Source: Paenibacillus sp. KS-LC4 (GTDB lineage Bacteria > Bacillota > Bacilli > Paenibacillales > Paenibacillaceae). Taken from it: a DNA stretch of 64,000 nucleotides. Shown here one piece after another: positions 1 through 9,925 of this stretch. The position numbers and the translations under genes are program-made. How positions within the stretch are numbered: the stretch's first letter is position 1; every line of letters begins with the position of its first letter. The notes under the pieces are model-generated. The model was not told where the DNA came from. It worked only from the letters and a program-made list of their open reading frames with translations, and did not search any database. The stretch is taken from contig NZ_CP145905.1 in assembly GCF_036894955.1 (NCBI RefSeq), positions 2,436,501 through 2,500,500 on the forward strand. The letters run 5' to 3'.

Positions 1-2
1 GG

Positions 3-486
3 ATCGCTTTATTCGTATTTGTTGTAGATTTTATAACGAAGAAAATAATTGCGACAACGATGAATCTGGGTGATTTGATTAGTGTAATTGGAAATTTCTT
101 TTACATTACTTCACATCGCAACAGGGGGGCTGCCTTTGGTATTTTGCAGGAGCAGCGATTATTTTTTATCGTCATTACGATTGTTATTTTAGCCGCGATT
201 ATCTGGTACATACAGACGACTCGGAAGCTCGGCAAAGCATGGCTGCTGACAGGTCTTGGACTTGTGCTTGGCGGAGCGTTCGGCAATTTTCTTGACCGGG
301 CGATGTACGGCGAAGTTGTCGATTTCCTGTTGTTTAATTTCGGCAGCTATTCATTCCCGATTTTTAATGTCGCTGATTCGGCGATTTGCGTAGGTGTCGC
401 GCTAATATTGATTGATGCCTTGCTAACCTCGAAACAAGAGAAGCAGGATCAACTAAGAAGTGAAGAGGATAAGGAGTCTAACCAGA

Positions 487-506
<20 letters not shown>
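3..506 (+). CDS. lspA: Lipoprotein signal peptidase (signal peptidase II), 5' end outside window
   Basis: Membrane aspartyl protease that cleaves the signal peptide of prolipoproteins after diacylglyceryl transfer. The reading frame is open to the window edge: the codons before the first ATG (position 60) read IALFVFVVDFITKKIIATT, a normal first membrane segment for this family, so the true start lies upstream and ATG 60 is internal. Diagnostic motifs follow: NRGAAFGIL, GGAFGNFLDR and FNVADSAICVG; the Asp residues of the last two form the catalytic pair. The charged C-terminal tail of about 25 residues, rich in Glu and Gln, is longer than usual. The 3' end overlaps the next gene by 20 bases, so the two are likely co-translated. 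lspA followed by an RluA-type synthase is the order also known from Bacillus. Confidence 0.95.
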
Positions 507-1482
<976 letters not shown>

Positions 1483-1608
1483 ATCGAACACAGCTTGGCA
1501 GGTTTGCTGCTTTGAAGTAGCGCAAAAATACAAACTTTTGGGCAATTCCTTTATTAAGTCTCGGGGAAAAGTAAGCTATTCTTGTAGTTAAAGGATTGGT
1601 GATAAATA

Positions 1609-2844
1609 ATGACGAACATTAACCATAATTACCAAGAGTTGCAAGGCAGCTATTTATTCTCTGAAATTGCTAAGCGTCGCACACAGTTTATTAAAGAAAA
1701 TCCGAATGCTGAAATTATTAGCTTAGGAATTGGCGACGTTACGCGAGGCTTGCCGGAAGCGGTAGTTAAAGCGATGCATGAGGCAGTGGACGAGCTGGCT
1801 GTACCGGGCTCTTTCCGCGGCTATGGCCCGGAGCAAGGGTATGACTTCTTGATTAATGCTATTATCGAGAATGATTACAAAGCACGCGGCGTCGATATTC
1901 AAACGAACGAAGTCTTTTTGAGCGATGGCTCGAAATGCGACGTAGGCAACATTCAGGAGATTTTTAGCCAAAACAGCATCGTAGCCGTTCAAGATCCGGT
2001 TTACCCGGTTTATGTGGATACGAATGTGATGGCGGGGCGCTCCGGCAAATACAATACCGATTCGAAGCGTTATGAAAATATCGTTTACCTGGAATGCACA
2101 GCGGAAAACAATTTCACGCCAAGCTTGCCAGACCGCAAGGTGGATCTGATTTATCTCTGCTACCCGAACAATCCGACGGGCATGACGCTTTCCCGTGAGG
2201 AATTGAAAAAATGGGTCGACTATGCGAAGAGCAACAACTGCATCATCCTGTATGATTCGGCTTATGAGGCTTTCATTCAAGAAGTGGATGTGCCGCATAG
2301 CATTTATGAAATTGAAGGCGCGAAGGAAGTCGCAATCGAATTCCGCAGCTTCTCCAAAACAGCAGGCTTCACAGGCGTTCGTTGTGCCTACACTGTCGTT
2401 CCTCGCGAGCTGAAGGGCTTCGATGACAACGGCGTAGAAGTATTGATCAACGATCTGTGGAATCGTCGTCATACTACTAAATTCAATGGTGTTTCTTATG
2501 TAACGCAGCGCGGAGCAGCAGCGATCTACTCGCCAGAGGGCAAAGAGCAGATTAAAGCGCTTGTTGATTACTACATGACGAATGCCAAAATCATTCGCGA
2601 CGGTCTTGCTTCGCTTGGCCTTGAAGTATTTGGCGGCGTCAATGCCCCTTACATTTGGCTTAAGACACCAAACGGCCTTGATTCATGGGCGTTTTTCGAT
2701 AAGCTGCTTTCGGAGGCTAACATTGTTGGTACGCCGGGCGTGGGCTTCGGTCAAAGCGGCCAAGGCTACTTCCGCCTGACTGCTTTCGGCAGCCGCGAGA
2801 ACACGGAAAAAGCGGTTGAGCGTATTCGCAAAATGTCGCTGTAA
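1609..2844 (+). CDS. dapL: LL-diaminopimelate aminotransferase
   Basis: PLP enzyme that converts tetrahydrodipicolinate directly to LL-diaminopimelate with glutamate as amino donor, for lysine and peptidoglycan synthesis. The 411-residue length is typical. Recognisable family features are [12 protein letters not shown] near residue 40, [14 protein letters not shown] near 70, the cofactor region CYPNNPTGM near 190 and the PLP-lysine motif [15 protein letters not shown] near 250. GGTGAT precedes the start. It stands alone: 126 bases separate it from the upstream gene and a hairpin element follows its stop. No other dap gene is in the window. The DapL-specific motifs make a general class I/II aminotransferase unlikely. 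Confidence 0.93.
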   Translation: MTNINHNYQELQGSYLFSEIAKRRTQFIKENPNAEIISLGIGDVTRGLPEAVVKAMHEAVDELAVPGSFRGYGPEQGYDFLINAIIENDYKARGVDIQTNEVFLSDGSKCDVGNIQEIFSQNSIVAVQDPVYPVYVDTNVMAGRSGKYNTDSKRYENIVYLECTAENNFTPSLPDRKVDLIYLCYPNNPTGMTLSREELKKWVDYAKSNNCIILYDSAYEAFIQEVDVPHSIYEIEGAKEVAIEFRSFSKTAGFTGVRCAYTVVPRELKGFDDNGVEVLINDLWNRRHTTKFNGVSYVTQRGAAAIYSPEGKEQIKALVDYYMTNAKIIRDGLASLGLEVFGGVNAPYIWLKTPNGLDSWAFFDKLLSEANIVGTPGVGFGQSGQGYFRLTAFGSRENTEKAVERIRKMSL

Positions 2845-2865
2845 CTCATTTGAATATGATGTCAC

Positions 2866-2922
2866 GAAGGAGCTGTCCAGAAAGTCAGTGTAAACTGACT
2901 GCTGGACGCTCCTTTTCTAATG
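2866..2922 (+). repeat. Hairpin element, family R2 copy 1 (probable dapL terminator)
   Basis: An imperfect palindrome: outer arms AAGGAGCTGTCCAG and CTGGACGCTCCTT, inner arms GTCAGT and ACTGAC, then TTTTCT. It can work as an intrinsic terminator for dapL. The copy at 3695-3748 shares the order of elements but differs at paired positions (GAGC/GCTC here, GGGC/GCCC there), so the fold is conserved beyond the sequence. Confidence 0.75.
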
Positions 2923-3246
2923 AATCCCGCGATGTTTCGAACGTAACAAACAAAATCGGAATTCTCATTAAAGAATGGCAATACAATCCCTCGGTGATGT
3001 GTTAATTAAGACAGTACTCTCTGCGAATTAAAAGTATATATTTTGATTAATCATAAAGGGTTAAGTTCAATAAATAACAGATAATCACTCTAAAACTTTT
3101 GAACTAGGAAAAAAGAACGAAAAATCAAAAAATGAATTTTTATTTGTACCTATAATATGTTAAAAGTGATATTATATAGGTGTGAGTTGGCCGACTCCTT
3201 CATCTAAGACATACCTTCAAAATAATATTTAGGAGGTAATTTTCTA
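2923..3246. other. AT-rich intergenic stretch
   Basis: No credible reading frame of useful length on either strand. It contains a TATAAT-like hexamer at 3151-3156 without a convincing -35 box, and a good ribosome site (AGGAGG, about 3231-3236) for the next gene. The promoter for the small secreted protein is presumably here. Confidence 0.5.
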
Positions 3247-3690
3247 ATGAAGTTTGCTAGGTCGATTATACTAACCCTTGTTTTGATGCTGTCTCTAGCC
3301 ACAGTAGCATCGGCAACTCCACTGAATCAGGACTTCTCTGAGCCCGCGAATAATTCTCCATTAACAACCTATCAATTTAGTCAAAACGAGGTCCATTCGT
3401 GGATTCAGTCACCAACAGATATTGACTTTTGGAATTTTGTTTCGCCCAAAACAGTTGTTCAACAAATCTGGCTGCAACCACCAAGCGGAACATTTTATGA
3501 ACTGGCAATTTTTGAGTATCCTGGCGGGAGTTCTTTAGCACATGTATTTGCATATGGAGGCACTGCTTCGTTACTATATGTTTACCTTCAAGCAGGTAAA
3601 AAATATTCTATTATGATAAAGTCGCATAATGGCTCTTATGATGACACCTCTACCAACTTTTACACCGTTGGGCTGCCTGGTCTATTCTAG
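3247..3690 (+). CDS. Small secreted protein, possibly with a PPC-like beta domain
   Basis: 147 residues. Residues 1-23 are a classic Sec signal peptide (Lys/Arg start, Leu/Val-rich core, Ala-Ser-Ala before the cut). The mature part begins with an Asn/Pro-rich segment, then alternates hydrophobic and polar residues with aromatic-rich strands, including DIDFWNF and LYVYLQAGKKYSIMIKS. The order 'distance from a D-x-D-x-W-x-F strand to an L-x-x-G-K-x-Y-x-I strand' resembles bacterial pre-peptidase C-terminal (PPC) domains; this is a resemblance, not a secure assignment. No catalytic motif is visible. The gene is bracketed by two copies of hairpin family R2 and followed by an inverted repeat, which hints that it arrived with mobile DNA. 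Confidence 0.7.
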   Translation: MKFARSIILTLVLMLSLATVASATPLNQDFSEPANNSPLTTYQFSQNEVHSWIQSPTDIDFWNFVSPKTVVQQIWLQPPSGTFYELAIFEYPGGSSLAHVFAYGGTASLLYVYLQAGKKYSIMIKSHNGSYDDTSTNFYTVGLPGLF

Positions 3691-3694
3691 TCTA

Positions 3695-3748
3695 GTCGGG
3701 GCTGTCCAAAAGGTCAGTGAAAACGGACTATTGGATGCCCCGTTATTG
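3695..3748 (+). repeat. Hairpin element, family R2 copy 2
   Basis: Same order as copy 1: GGGGCTGTCCA, an inner GTCAGTG...GGAC pair, then TTGGATGCCCCG. The closing stem changes in step on both arms compared with copy 1. It may terminate transcription of the small secreted-protein gene, although the T-tract is poor. Confidence 0.65.
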
Positions 3749-3770
3749 CTGAATGTTTAAAATGGAGACA

Positions 3771-3835
3771 AAAAAATCGTCTTTCCTGTAAAATGGAGGT
3801 TACAACAAAACCCATTTACAGAAGGACGATTTTTT
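3771..3835. repeat. Near-perfect inverted repeat, possible insertion-sequence remnant
   Basis: Left arm AAAAAATCGTCTTTCCTGTA plus AAATGG, right arm CCCATTTACAG plus AAGGACGATTTTTT: about 23 paired bases with one mismatch and two one-base bulges around a 14-base loop. The right arm is also the start of a frame QKDDFLRNQMATIEQ that soon meets a stop, so this may be the terminal repeat and the first codons of a lost transposase. It could equally be a convergent terminator. Confidence 0.45.
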
Positions 3836-3925
3836 GCGTAATCAGATGGCTACTATAGAACAGTGCACCATGCATGGACGAGCAATTTTTTGATTTTTAA
3901 TCATACGCCCATTTGACGCAGTTTT

Positions 3926-5023
3926 CTATTTTTGCTTGAATTTTTTTCTAATGAAGTAAGTGACCAAGAGCAGCGCAGGAAATATAAAAGCATAGGTAAG
4001 ATCCCAGTCCACCCAGTAAGGTACGATGGTTTTCACATAATATAAAATGTTGGGGGCAATCATCAGAGCCAGTCCGAACATAAGGAAGGCAGTCGTGACA
4101 GTAAATGGCTTATAGGTCGTAAGCTTTAACAGTTGGGCGGTGCCAAGCGTAAAGGCGTAGAAAAACAAAACGGTTTTGAAGAAGGTGGAAATGACCCAGG
4201 CGGTAGCCATTAAAGCTTCAATACGCTGGAGAAATGCGCCTATATTTATTTTTTGTGTCAGCAAATAGGTCGAATAAATGTTGTGCTCCGTAAAGTATGC
4301 GCCTAGCACGGTCAAGGAAATAAACACGAGCAGGGCGAGCAGAAGAGAGGCGAATAAAGCTGCGAGCAAGACATCCTTATTCCGATGGGAGGAACGGGTG
4401 GTATACGGATAAATCATCATAAATGAGCATAGCTCCCCGCATGGATAAACGCTGGACAGCAGCGTCGCATGGGCAAAGGAGGTGGTTTCCGAGCCTAGGT
4501 ATGGCTTTAGCTGCTTCAAATCTACCTGAGGCAACAGGCATATTATAAGAAACAAGCATATGGCAAGGAAGCAGGGCAATAAAATTTCTGCGCTTCGGGC
4601 AATCGGCTCTAACCCGTTCCACACTCCCCATAGCAAGGCGAGCACAAAGAGTAAGTGGATAAAGCGAATCGGTGTCTTCTGATACAGCTGCGTCGTTAGG
4701 AAATCACCGACCTCGCGAATAAAGGTTGCGCCCGCAAACAGGAAAAAATATAAATAGGCGCAGCTGATCAGAATACCGAGCCATTTACCAAGAATGCGCT
4801 CATTGATTTGAATCAAATTTAGCTGCGGGTACAAGCTGCTTACCTTAAGCATCAGCCATAGGAAAAAAAGTCCGAACGGGATGCCGAGCAGGGCGGCAAT
4901 CCAGGCATCCTGCTGGGCATAGCCTGTTGTTACGGATGGAAAGATTAATATCATATCGCCAATGACCGCCAGAAAAACAAGAACGGACAACTGTCTTACG
5001 CTAATTTTGCCTCTTTCCAGCAT
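3926..5023 (-). CDS. GerAB/GerKB-type spore germination receptor B subunit
   Basis: Integral inner-membrane subunit of a GerA-family germinant receptor, of the amino acid/polyamine permease fold. The roughly 365 residues form about ten hydrophobic helices, starting with QLSVLVFLAVIGDMILIFP, and the protein ends in a basic RKKFKQK tail. I prefer the start at 5023 because AAGGGAG lies five bases upstream of it; an earlier double ATG at 5041 touches the previous stop and lacks a good site. It is the last gene of the minus-strand operon A-C-D-B. The germinant cannot be read from the sequence. Confidence 0.92.
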   Translation of the reverse strand: MLERGKISVRQLSVLVFLAVIGDMILIFPSVTTGYAQQDAWIAALLGIPFGLFFLWLMLKVSSLYPQLNLIQINERILGKWLGILISCAYLYFFLFAGATFIREVGDFLTTQLYQKTPIRFIHLLFVLALLWGVWNGLEPIARSAEILLPCFLAICLFLIICLLPQVDLKQLKPYLGSETTSFAHATLLSSVYPCGELCSFMMIYPYTTRSSHRNKDVLLAALFASLLLALLVFISLTVLGAYFTEHNIYSTYLLTQKINIGAFLQRIEALMATAWVISTFFKTVLFFYAFTLGTAQLLKLTTYKPFTVTTAFLMFGLALMIAPNILYYVKTIVPYWVDWDLTYAFIFPALLLVTYFIRKKFKQK

Positions 5024-5041
5024 AGGGACTCCCTTCATCAT

Positions 5042-5281
5042 TCAAGAATGGAACAGCTGATCAAAAAATTGATTGAATGGCTCATATATCCAAATAATCG
5101 GATGAAGCGGACTGGGCGTAATTATCAAGTTTGCCGCTAATATGCTGCATGCTGTTCCAGCGCATAATAGCACGAAATAAACGGCTGCTTCGCGCTTCAG
5201 CCTTTGCTTGATTAGAGCAGGCATTTGTATCATTCCGAAAGAAAAAGCGACAGTGAGCACAATGAAGGTGGGCATGCTCAT
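5042..5281 (-). CDS. Small two-helix membrane protein of the ger operon (D-subunit type)
   Basis: 79 residues with two hydrophobic segments (about 3-22 and 34-55) and a polar C-terminus. AAAGGA precedes the ATG. It starts four bases after the C subunit gene and its stop sits directly against the B subunit region, so it belongs to the operon. Small D proteins with two membrane helices are known in some GerA-family operons, where they modulate receptor activity; the assignment here rests on size, topology and position rather than sequence motifs. Confidence 0.75.
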   Translation of the reverse strand: MSMPTFIVLTVAFSFGMIQMPALIKQRLKREAAVYFVLLCAGTACSILAANLIITPSPLHPIIWIYEPFNQFFDQLFHS

Positions 5282-5285
5282 GGGT

Positions 5286-6491
5286 CTATTCCTTTAAATC
5301 CTGCAAAATCGAGTCGTCCAGCATACCGACGCGGCGTAATTTGCTGTGTGCCTCATACTCAACCTTAAGAGTGGTGAATTCATCTTCCCAGTTATCGCGC
5401 AGCTGTGCCCACAGCTTCGGCTTCTCGCGGCTAATGGCTAAGCCAAAGCCGAAAATATCTGAATGATAGCGCCTTTGAGCAGCAGTCACACTGCTTCTCA
5501 TAAGCTGGATAAGCTTTTCTTCGCTACTATTTTGAATCGCCTTGATATCACTTTGATTAGAGATTGGTGTTGTGCAGCCATCTCCCAAAATACTTGAGGT
5601 GTTTGTAAGCGTGATATGAATAACAGGTTTTCCGGCAATGACTTTTACTTTTATGTCGGTGTTCGAGCGTAAAACTAATAGACTCAGCCTGCCCTTGTTG
5701 TCCGGACAAGGCAAATTGCCTGATGTGGTTTGTACATTGTTCGTGATGTAGTTATAGCCTTTGCTCTCCTGTTCATTCATCCACCCCAGCAGCTTGTCCT
5801 TCCTGAGTACACCCATTCCTGTGTAGGTGAGGGTTGCTTTGGGCTTGATGGAGGCTAAATTGTCCTTGCTGCCGCCCTCCGACCTGTTGCCTATGATTTC
5901 GATGCCGGTCATAACAGGCTCTACCCCCTCATTAATCATTTTTTCGAGCAATTCATCGGATTGGGTCGTAATAGTAGGTGCCCATGTAGTAGAAGAGTTT
6001 TGCAGCGAAAGAAACATGTTGTTGGCAGGGATCGTTTCCAGTGGAGTCAGCACATTCAAGATGTCAGCTGCTTTGGAATGCCGAGCAATCATAACAAAAA
6101 AGTCAGGGCGCATTTCTGGATGGCGGAGCATATTTTCCAGTTTGTCGGCAATGCCTGTACGGGCAACGGCTTCGCTGAACACCAGTACGCGAATATGGGA
6201 GATATAACCGTTACGCGGACTACTCAGGCTCATTTTATGAATGGCGTCTAAAATCGTTTGGGCCTCTGTCTGATAAAGCGTAACGGGTGTCGTCGTGCTT
6301 TTCCCTGAGTTGGAGGCGACCTCGGAGGGCACAACAATTTGAAAGGATACGCTCAGCATGTTGTTTTTGCCTTGATCAATACCCATGGCGAGCACAATAC
6401 CCAAATCGTTCATTTCCTTGCGATCCCAGCAGCCAGGTAGAAGCAGCATAAGCAAAGCGGCCGTCAGCAAGGAAGATATTTTTTTGTTCAT
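5286..6491 (-). CDS. GerAC/GerKC-type germination lipoprotein (C subunit)
   Basis: Outer-leaflet lipoprotein of the germinant receptor. The signal sequence ends in the lipobox LLPGC (Cys about residue 21) followed by WDRKEMNDLGIVLAMGID, the hallmark opening of the family. The about 400-residue length and the later LSFPRNG-like and YHSDIFGFG segments fit the Ger(x)C family. It lies 18 bases after the A subunit gene. LspA, at the window start, would process this lipoprotein. No defect is visible. Confidence 0.95.
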   Translation of the reverse strand: MNKKISSLLTAALLMLLLPGCWDRKEMNDLGIVLAMGIDQGKNNMLSVSFQIVVPSEVASNSGKSTTTPVTLYQTEAQTILDAIHKMSLSSPRNGYISHIRVLVFSEAVARTGIADKLENMLRHPEMRPDFFVMIARHSKAADILNVLTPLETIPANNMFLSLQNSSTTWAPTITTQSDELLEKMINEGVEPVMTGIEIIGNRSEGGSKDNLASIKPKATLTYTGMGVLRKDKLLGWMNEQESKGYNYITNNVQTTSGNLPCPDNKGRLSLLVLRSNTDIKVKVIAGKPVIHITLTNTSSILGDGCTTPISNQSDIKAIQNSSEEKLIQLMRSSVTAAQRRYHSDIFGFGLAISREKPKLWAQLRDNWEDEFTTLKVEYEAHSKLRRVGMLDDSILQDLKE

Positions 6492-6509
6492 GGAGACTTC
6501 CCCACCTTT

Positions 6510-8030
6510 CTATAAGCGTTTCGACCGCTGCTTTTGCCTTGTTTTCTGTCCATTTCCGCTACTCAGAGGACGTCTTAGCATATGGGTCCACGGCATGCGA
6601 AACAGCGAATCCTTAATATCAGAGGCTGCAAATGGACCGAATGGACTCATATAGGGGGCACCGAATGAACGGAGGCTCGTCAAATGCAGCAAGATGACCA
6701 ACAGGCCAATTAAAATGCCGTAAAAGCCAAAGGAGGCTGCCAGCAGCATAAGGATAAAGCGCAAAATGCGGACGGCGATCGACATGCCGTTTTCTGGAAT
6801 GACGTAGCTCGATATGGCCGTTATAGAGACGATAATGACCATCGCCGCAGAGACGACGCCAGCATCGACCGCCGCTTGTCCGATGACAAGTGTTCCGACA
6901 ATCGACACCGCTTGCCCGACCGTCTTCGGAATGCGCACGCCAGCCTCCCGCAAGATTTCATAGGTAAGCTCCATAAGCACCGCTTCAATAAAGGCAGGAA
7001 ACGGAACGCCCTCGCGCTGCGCCGCCAAATTAATGAGCAGACTTGTAGGCAGCATTTCCTGATGAAAAGTCGTAATGGCGATATAGAAGGAAGGCGCAAG
7101 CATAGCGATAAAAAACGATAAATAGCGAATGAGCCGAAGGAGGGTGCTAATATCCGCACGCTGGTAATAATCCTCAGCCGATTGAAAAAAATGGACAAAC
7201 AACGAAGGAACAAGCAGCACGAACGGCGTACCATCGACTATTATAGCGACCCGCCCTTCCAGAAGTGCAGCAGAGACGGTATCGGGCCGCTCGCTGTTGT
7301 AAATGGTCGGAAACGGGGTTAGCGTTACATCCTGAATCAGCTCCTCGATATAGCCGCTTTCCAAAATGCCGTCGATGTCAATATCGTCGAGTCTGCGTCG
7401 TAATTCGTCGAGCACGCTCCTGTCGACCAGATGATTTACATACAGGATGGCAACGGAGGTTTTGGTTACATTACCAATTTGCCGAGTCTCTATCCACAGC
7501 TGCGGATCTTTAATTCTTCTTCTAATCATTGTCATATTGGTGCGTAAATTTTCGGTAAAAGCTTCCATCGGTCCGCGAACGACCGATTGCGATTGTGCCT
7601 CCGTAATGGAGCGGTTCTCCCATCCGGCTGCGCTGATGGCGATAGCCAGTGTGCTGTTATCCAGCAGCAAAATAATAGAGCCGGATAGCAGGCGATGGAA
7701 CAGGGATTCCATTTCTTCCATATAATCCGTATCTCCTGAAATCAATACATCCTCCTTTACATGCCTCAGTCGGTCAATTGAATTATCAAATTTCGGGGTA
7801 TGCTCATTCGGGTAGCCCATGAGTGAAGCGAGCACTGATTGATGAAGCATTTGAACATCTATCATGCCTTCCATATACACGAGTGCGCCGGGCCATAGAT
7901 GCAGGCAGGAAAAACGCTTGACGACGAGATCGGGGCTGCCGCCGATTTCGGTACGGATATGCTGGAGACATGCTTCGAGTGAAGTCGGCAGGCTGATTTT
8001 TTCATGCGGCTGAACGATTTGTGACTGCAT
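6510..8030 (-). CDS. GerAA/GerKA-type spore germination receptor A subunit
   Basis: First gene of the receptor operon. The soluble N-terminal half (about residues 1-270) is followed by about five membrane helices and the family's most conserved block, GVPFPAFIEAVLMELTYEIL then IPKTVGQAVSIVG near residue 370. The C-terminus is rich in Lys and Arg. Of the in-frame starts I chose 8030, which has GGAGG eight bases before it; 8051 would add seven residues without a site. A sigma-G-like promoter lies 40 bases upstream. Confidence 0.95.
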   Translation of the reverse strand: MQSQIVQPHEKISLPTSLEACLQHIRTEIGGSPDLVVKRFSCLHLWPGALVYMEGMIDVQMLHQSVLASLMGYPNEHTPKFDNSIDRLRHVKEDVLISGDTDYMEEMESLFHRLLSGSIILLLDNSTLAIAISAAGWENRSITEAQSQSVVRGPMEAFTENLRTNMTMIRRRIKDPQLWIETRQIGNVTKTSVAILYVNHLVDRSVLDELRRRLDDIDIDGILESGYIEELIQDVTLTPFPTIYNSERPDTVSAALLEGRVAIIVDGTPFVLLVPSLFVHFFQSAEDYYQRADISTLLRLIRYLSFFIAMLAPSFYIAITTFHQEMLPTSLLINLAAQREGVPFPAFIEAVLMELTYEILREAGVRIPKTVGQAVSIVGTLVIGQAAVDAGVVSAAMVIIVSITAISSYVIPENGMSIAVRILRFILMLLAASFGFYGILIGLLVILLHLTSLRSFGAPYMSPFGPFAASDIKDSLFRMPWTHMLRRPLSSGNGQKTRQKQRSKRL

Positions 8031-8070
8031 CAAGTTCCCTCCTGCTGGCAAAATGTGCGTAGCTGCTGCT

Positions 8071-8101
8071 TAGTATGTCTGCAAACTGTAAAAAATATGT
8101 T
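8071..8101 (-). promoter_or_regulatory. Sigma-G-like promoter of the ger operon
   Basis: On the minus strand AACATA, an 18-base spacer, then CATACTA. Forespore sigma-G promoters have a TGMATA -35, N18, and CATACTA -10, so the -10 is a perfect match and the -35 is close. It sits about 40 bases before the A subunit start, as expected for a germination receptor operon expressed in the forespore. Confidence 0.7.
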
Positions 8102-8148
8102 AGTCATCCAGTCATAGGCTGGAGGCTCGTATTTACTGCCGCCGCCCC

Positions 8149-8177
8149 TTGACATCTTATGTCGAACGTGGGATAAT
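8149..8177 (+). promoter_or_regulatory. Sigma-A promoter of the pyr operon
   Basis: TTGACA at 8149-8154, a 17-base spacer, and GATAAT at 8172-8177. A consensus -35 with optimal spacing places transcription start near 8184, which puts the PyrR-binding loop about 25 bases into the leader. Confidence 0.85.
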
Positions 8178-8206
8178 TCCTTTGGTATAAAGTTGTACCT
8201 TTAACT

Positions 8207-8364
8207 CAGTCCTGTGAGGCTGGCAAGGTAGCGTGAATAGTTGATTAATCAAGCTGGGGACATGCAACTCCTCATCTTCCGCAACTCATGAGGTTGGCGG
8301 GGATGGATGGAATCCGCAGCGGTTAATCATGGGCTCCTTGCGAATACGCAAGGAGTCTTTTTTA
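8207..8364 (+). promoter_or_regulatory. PyrR-binding attenuator of the pyr operon
   Basis: The leader RNA carries CAGTCCTGTGAGGCTGGCAA at 8207-8226, matching the PyrR anti-antiterminator loop (AGTCC-x-GAGAGGCT type). It ends in an intrinsic terminator: CTCCTTGCG, loop AATA, CGCAAGGAG, then TCTTTTTTT (8334-8363). In characterised bacilli PyrR with UMP binds this loop, stabilises it and lets the terminator form, so the operon is off when pyrimidines are plentiful. Only this one copy is visible; the three-attenuator arrangement of B. subtilis is reduced because pyrP is missing and pyrR-pyrB abut. Confidence 0.9.
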
Positions 8365-8367
8365 TAA

Positions 8368-8994
<627 letters not shown>

Positions 8995-9894
8995 ATGACA
9001 CTTTTACAGCTCAGACAGCGCAGTTTGCTTGGTTTGAAGGAGCTTGACGCAGAGGAAATTATTGCTATATTGGATCGTGCCGCTCATTGGGAGCAGCAGG
9101 AGACGAAAGTACAGAGCGTGCTGCCGGGCAAGTTTGCAGCTAACATGTTTTTCGAGAACAGCACGCGCACACGCTTTTCCTTCGAGGTAGCGGAGAAGCG
9201 GCTTGGGGCGGAAGTGCTGAACTTCTCGGCAGCCGTATCGAGCGTGCAGAAAGGCGAGTCGGTATATGATACCGTTCGCACCCTTGAGTCGATGGGCATA
9301 GACGTCGGCATTATCCGGCTTAAGCCGATTGGCTTGCTTGCCGAACTGGCTACGAAAATTAAAGTGCCGCTGATTAACGCAGGCGATGGCAACAACGAGC
9401 ATCCAACACAGGCGCTGCTTGATTTATATACGATGCGCAAGCAATTCGGCGAAATTAAAGGCTTGACCGTCTCGATTATCGGAGACATTCTGCACAGCCG
9501 CGTAGCGCGTTCAAATTTGTACGCTCTGCAAAAGCTGGGCGCAACGGTGAAGTTTTGCGCTCCTGCGAACTTGCAGGCGCCGAGCCTTGACGCTCGTTAT
9601 GTGACGATGGAGGAAGCGCTGAAGTCCGATGTCGTGATGATGCTGCGGGTACAGCTTGAGCGTCACGAAAGCGGCATGCTGAGCTCGGCTGAAAGCTACC
9701 GCGAGCAGTTTGGACTCACGGTGGAGCGAGCAGCGACAATGCCGGAGCATGCGATTATTATGCACCCGGCGCCGATCAACCGCAATGTTGAAATTGACGA
9801 TGAGCTGGTCGAGCATGCCAGGTCCCGGATTTTTAAGCAGATGGAGCACGGGGTTCCGGTCAGAATGGCCGTCATAGAACGGGCTTTAAACTAA
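8995..9894 (+). CDS. pyrB: Aspartate carbamoyltransferase catalytic subunit
   Basis: Joins carbamoyl phosphate and aspartate to carbamoyl aspartate, the committed step of pyrimidine synthesis. The carbamoyl-phosphate motif FFENSTRTRFSFE lies near residue 45, HPTQALLDLY near 130 and the aspartate-binding region near MLRVQLERH (about 215). At 299 residues it is full length. No regulatory pyrI subunit gene is present, as in other Gram-positives. ATG follows the pyrR stop without a gap. Confidence 0.97.
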   Translation: MTLLQLRQRSLLGLKELDAEEIIAILDRAAHWEQQETKVQSVLPGKFAANMFFENSTRTRFSFEVAEKRLGAEVLNFSAAVSSVQKGESVYDTVRTLESMGIDVGIIRLKPIGLLAELATKIKVPLINAGDGNNEHPTQALLDLYTMRKQFGEIKGLTVSIIGDILHSRVARSNLYALQKLGATVKFCAPANLQAPSLDARYVTMEEALKSDVVMMLRVQLERHESGMLSSAESYREQFGLTVERAATMPEHAIIMHPAPINRNVEIDDELVEHARSRIFKQMEHGVPVRMAVIERALN

Positions 9895-9925
9895 CTTTTA
9901 GATGAAATCGGGAGGGTGAACCAAT

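Noticed and set aside
1723..2472. 249-codon minus-strand frame inside dapL
   Set aside because: Antisense shadow; no ribosome site, odd composition, and dapL is clearly the gene.
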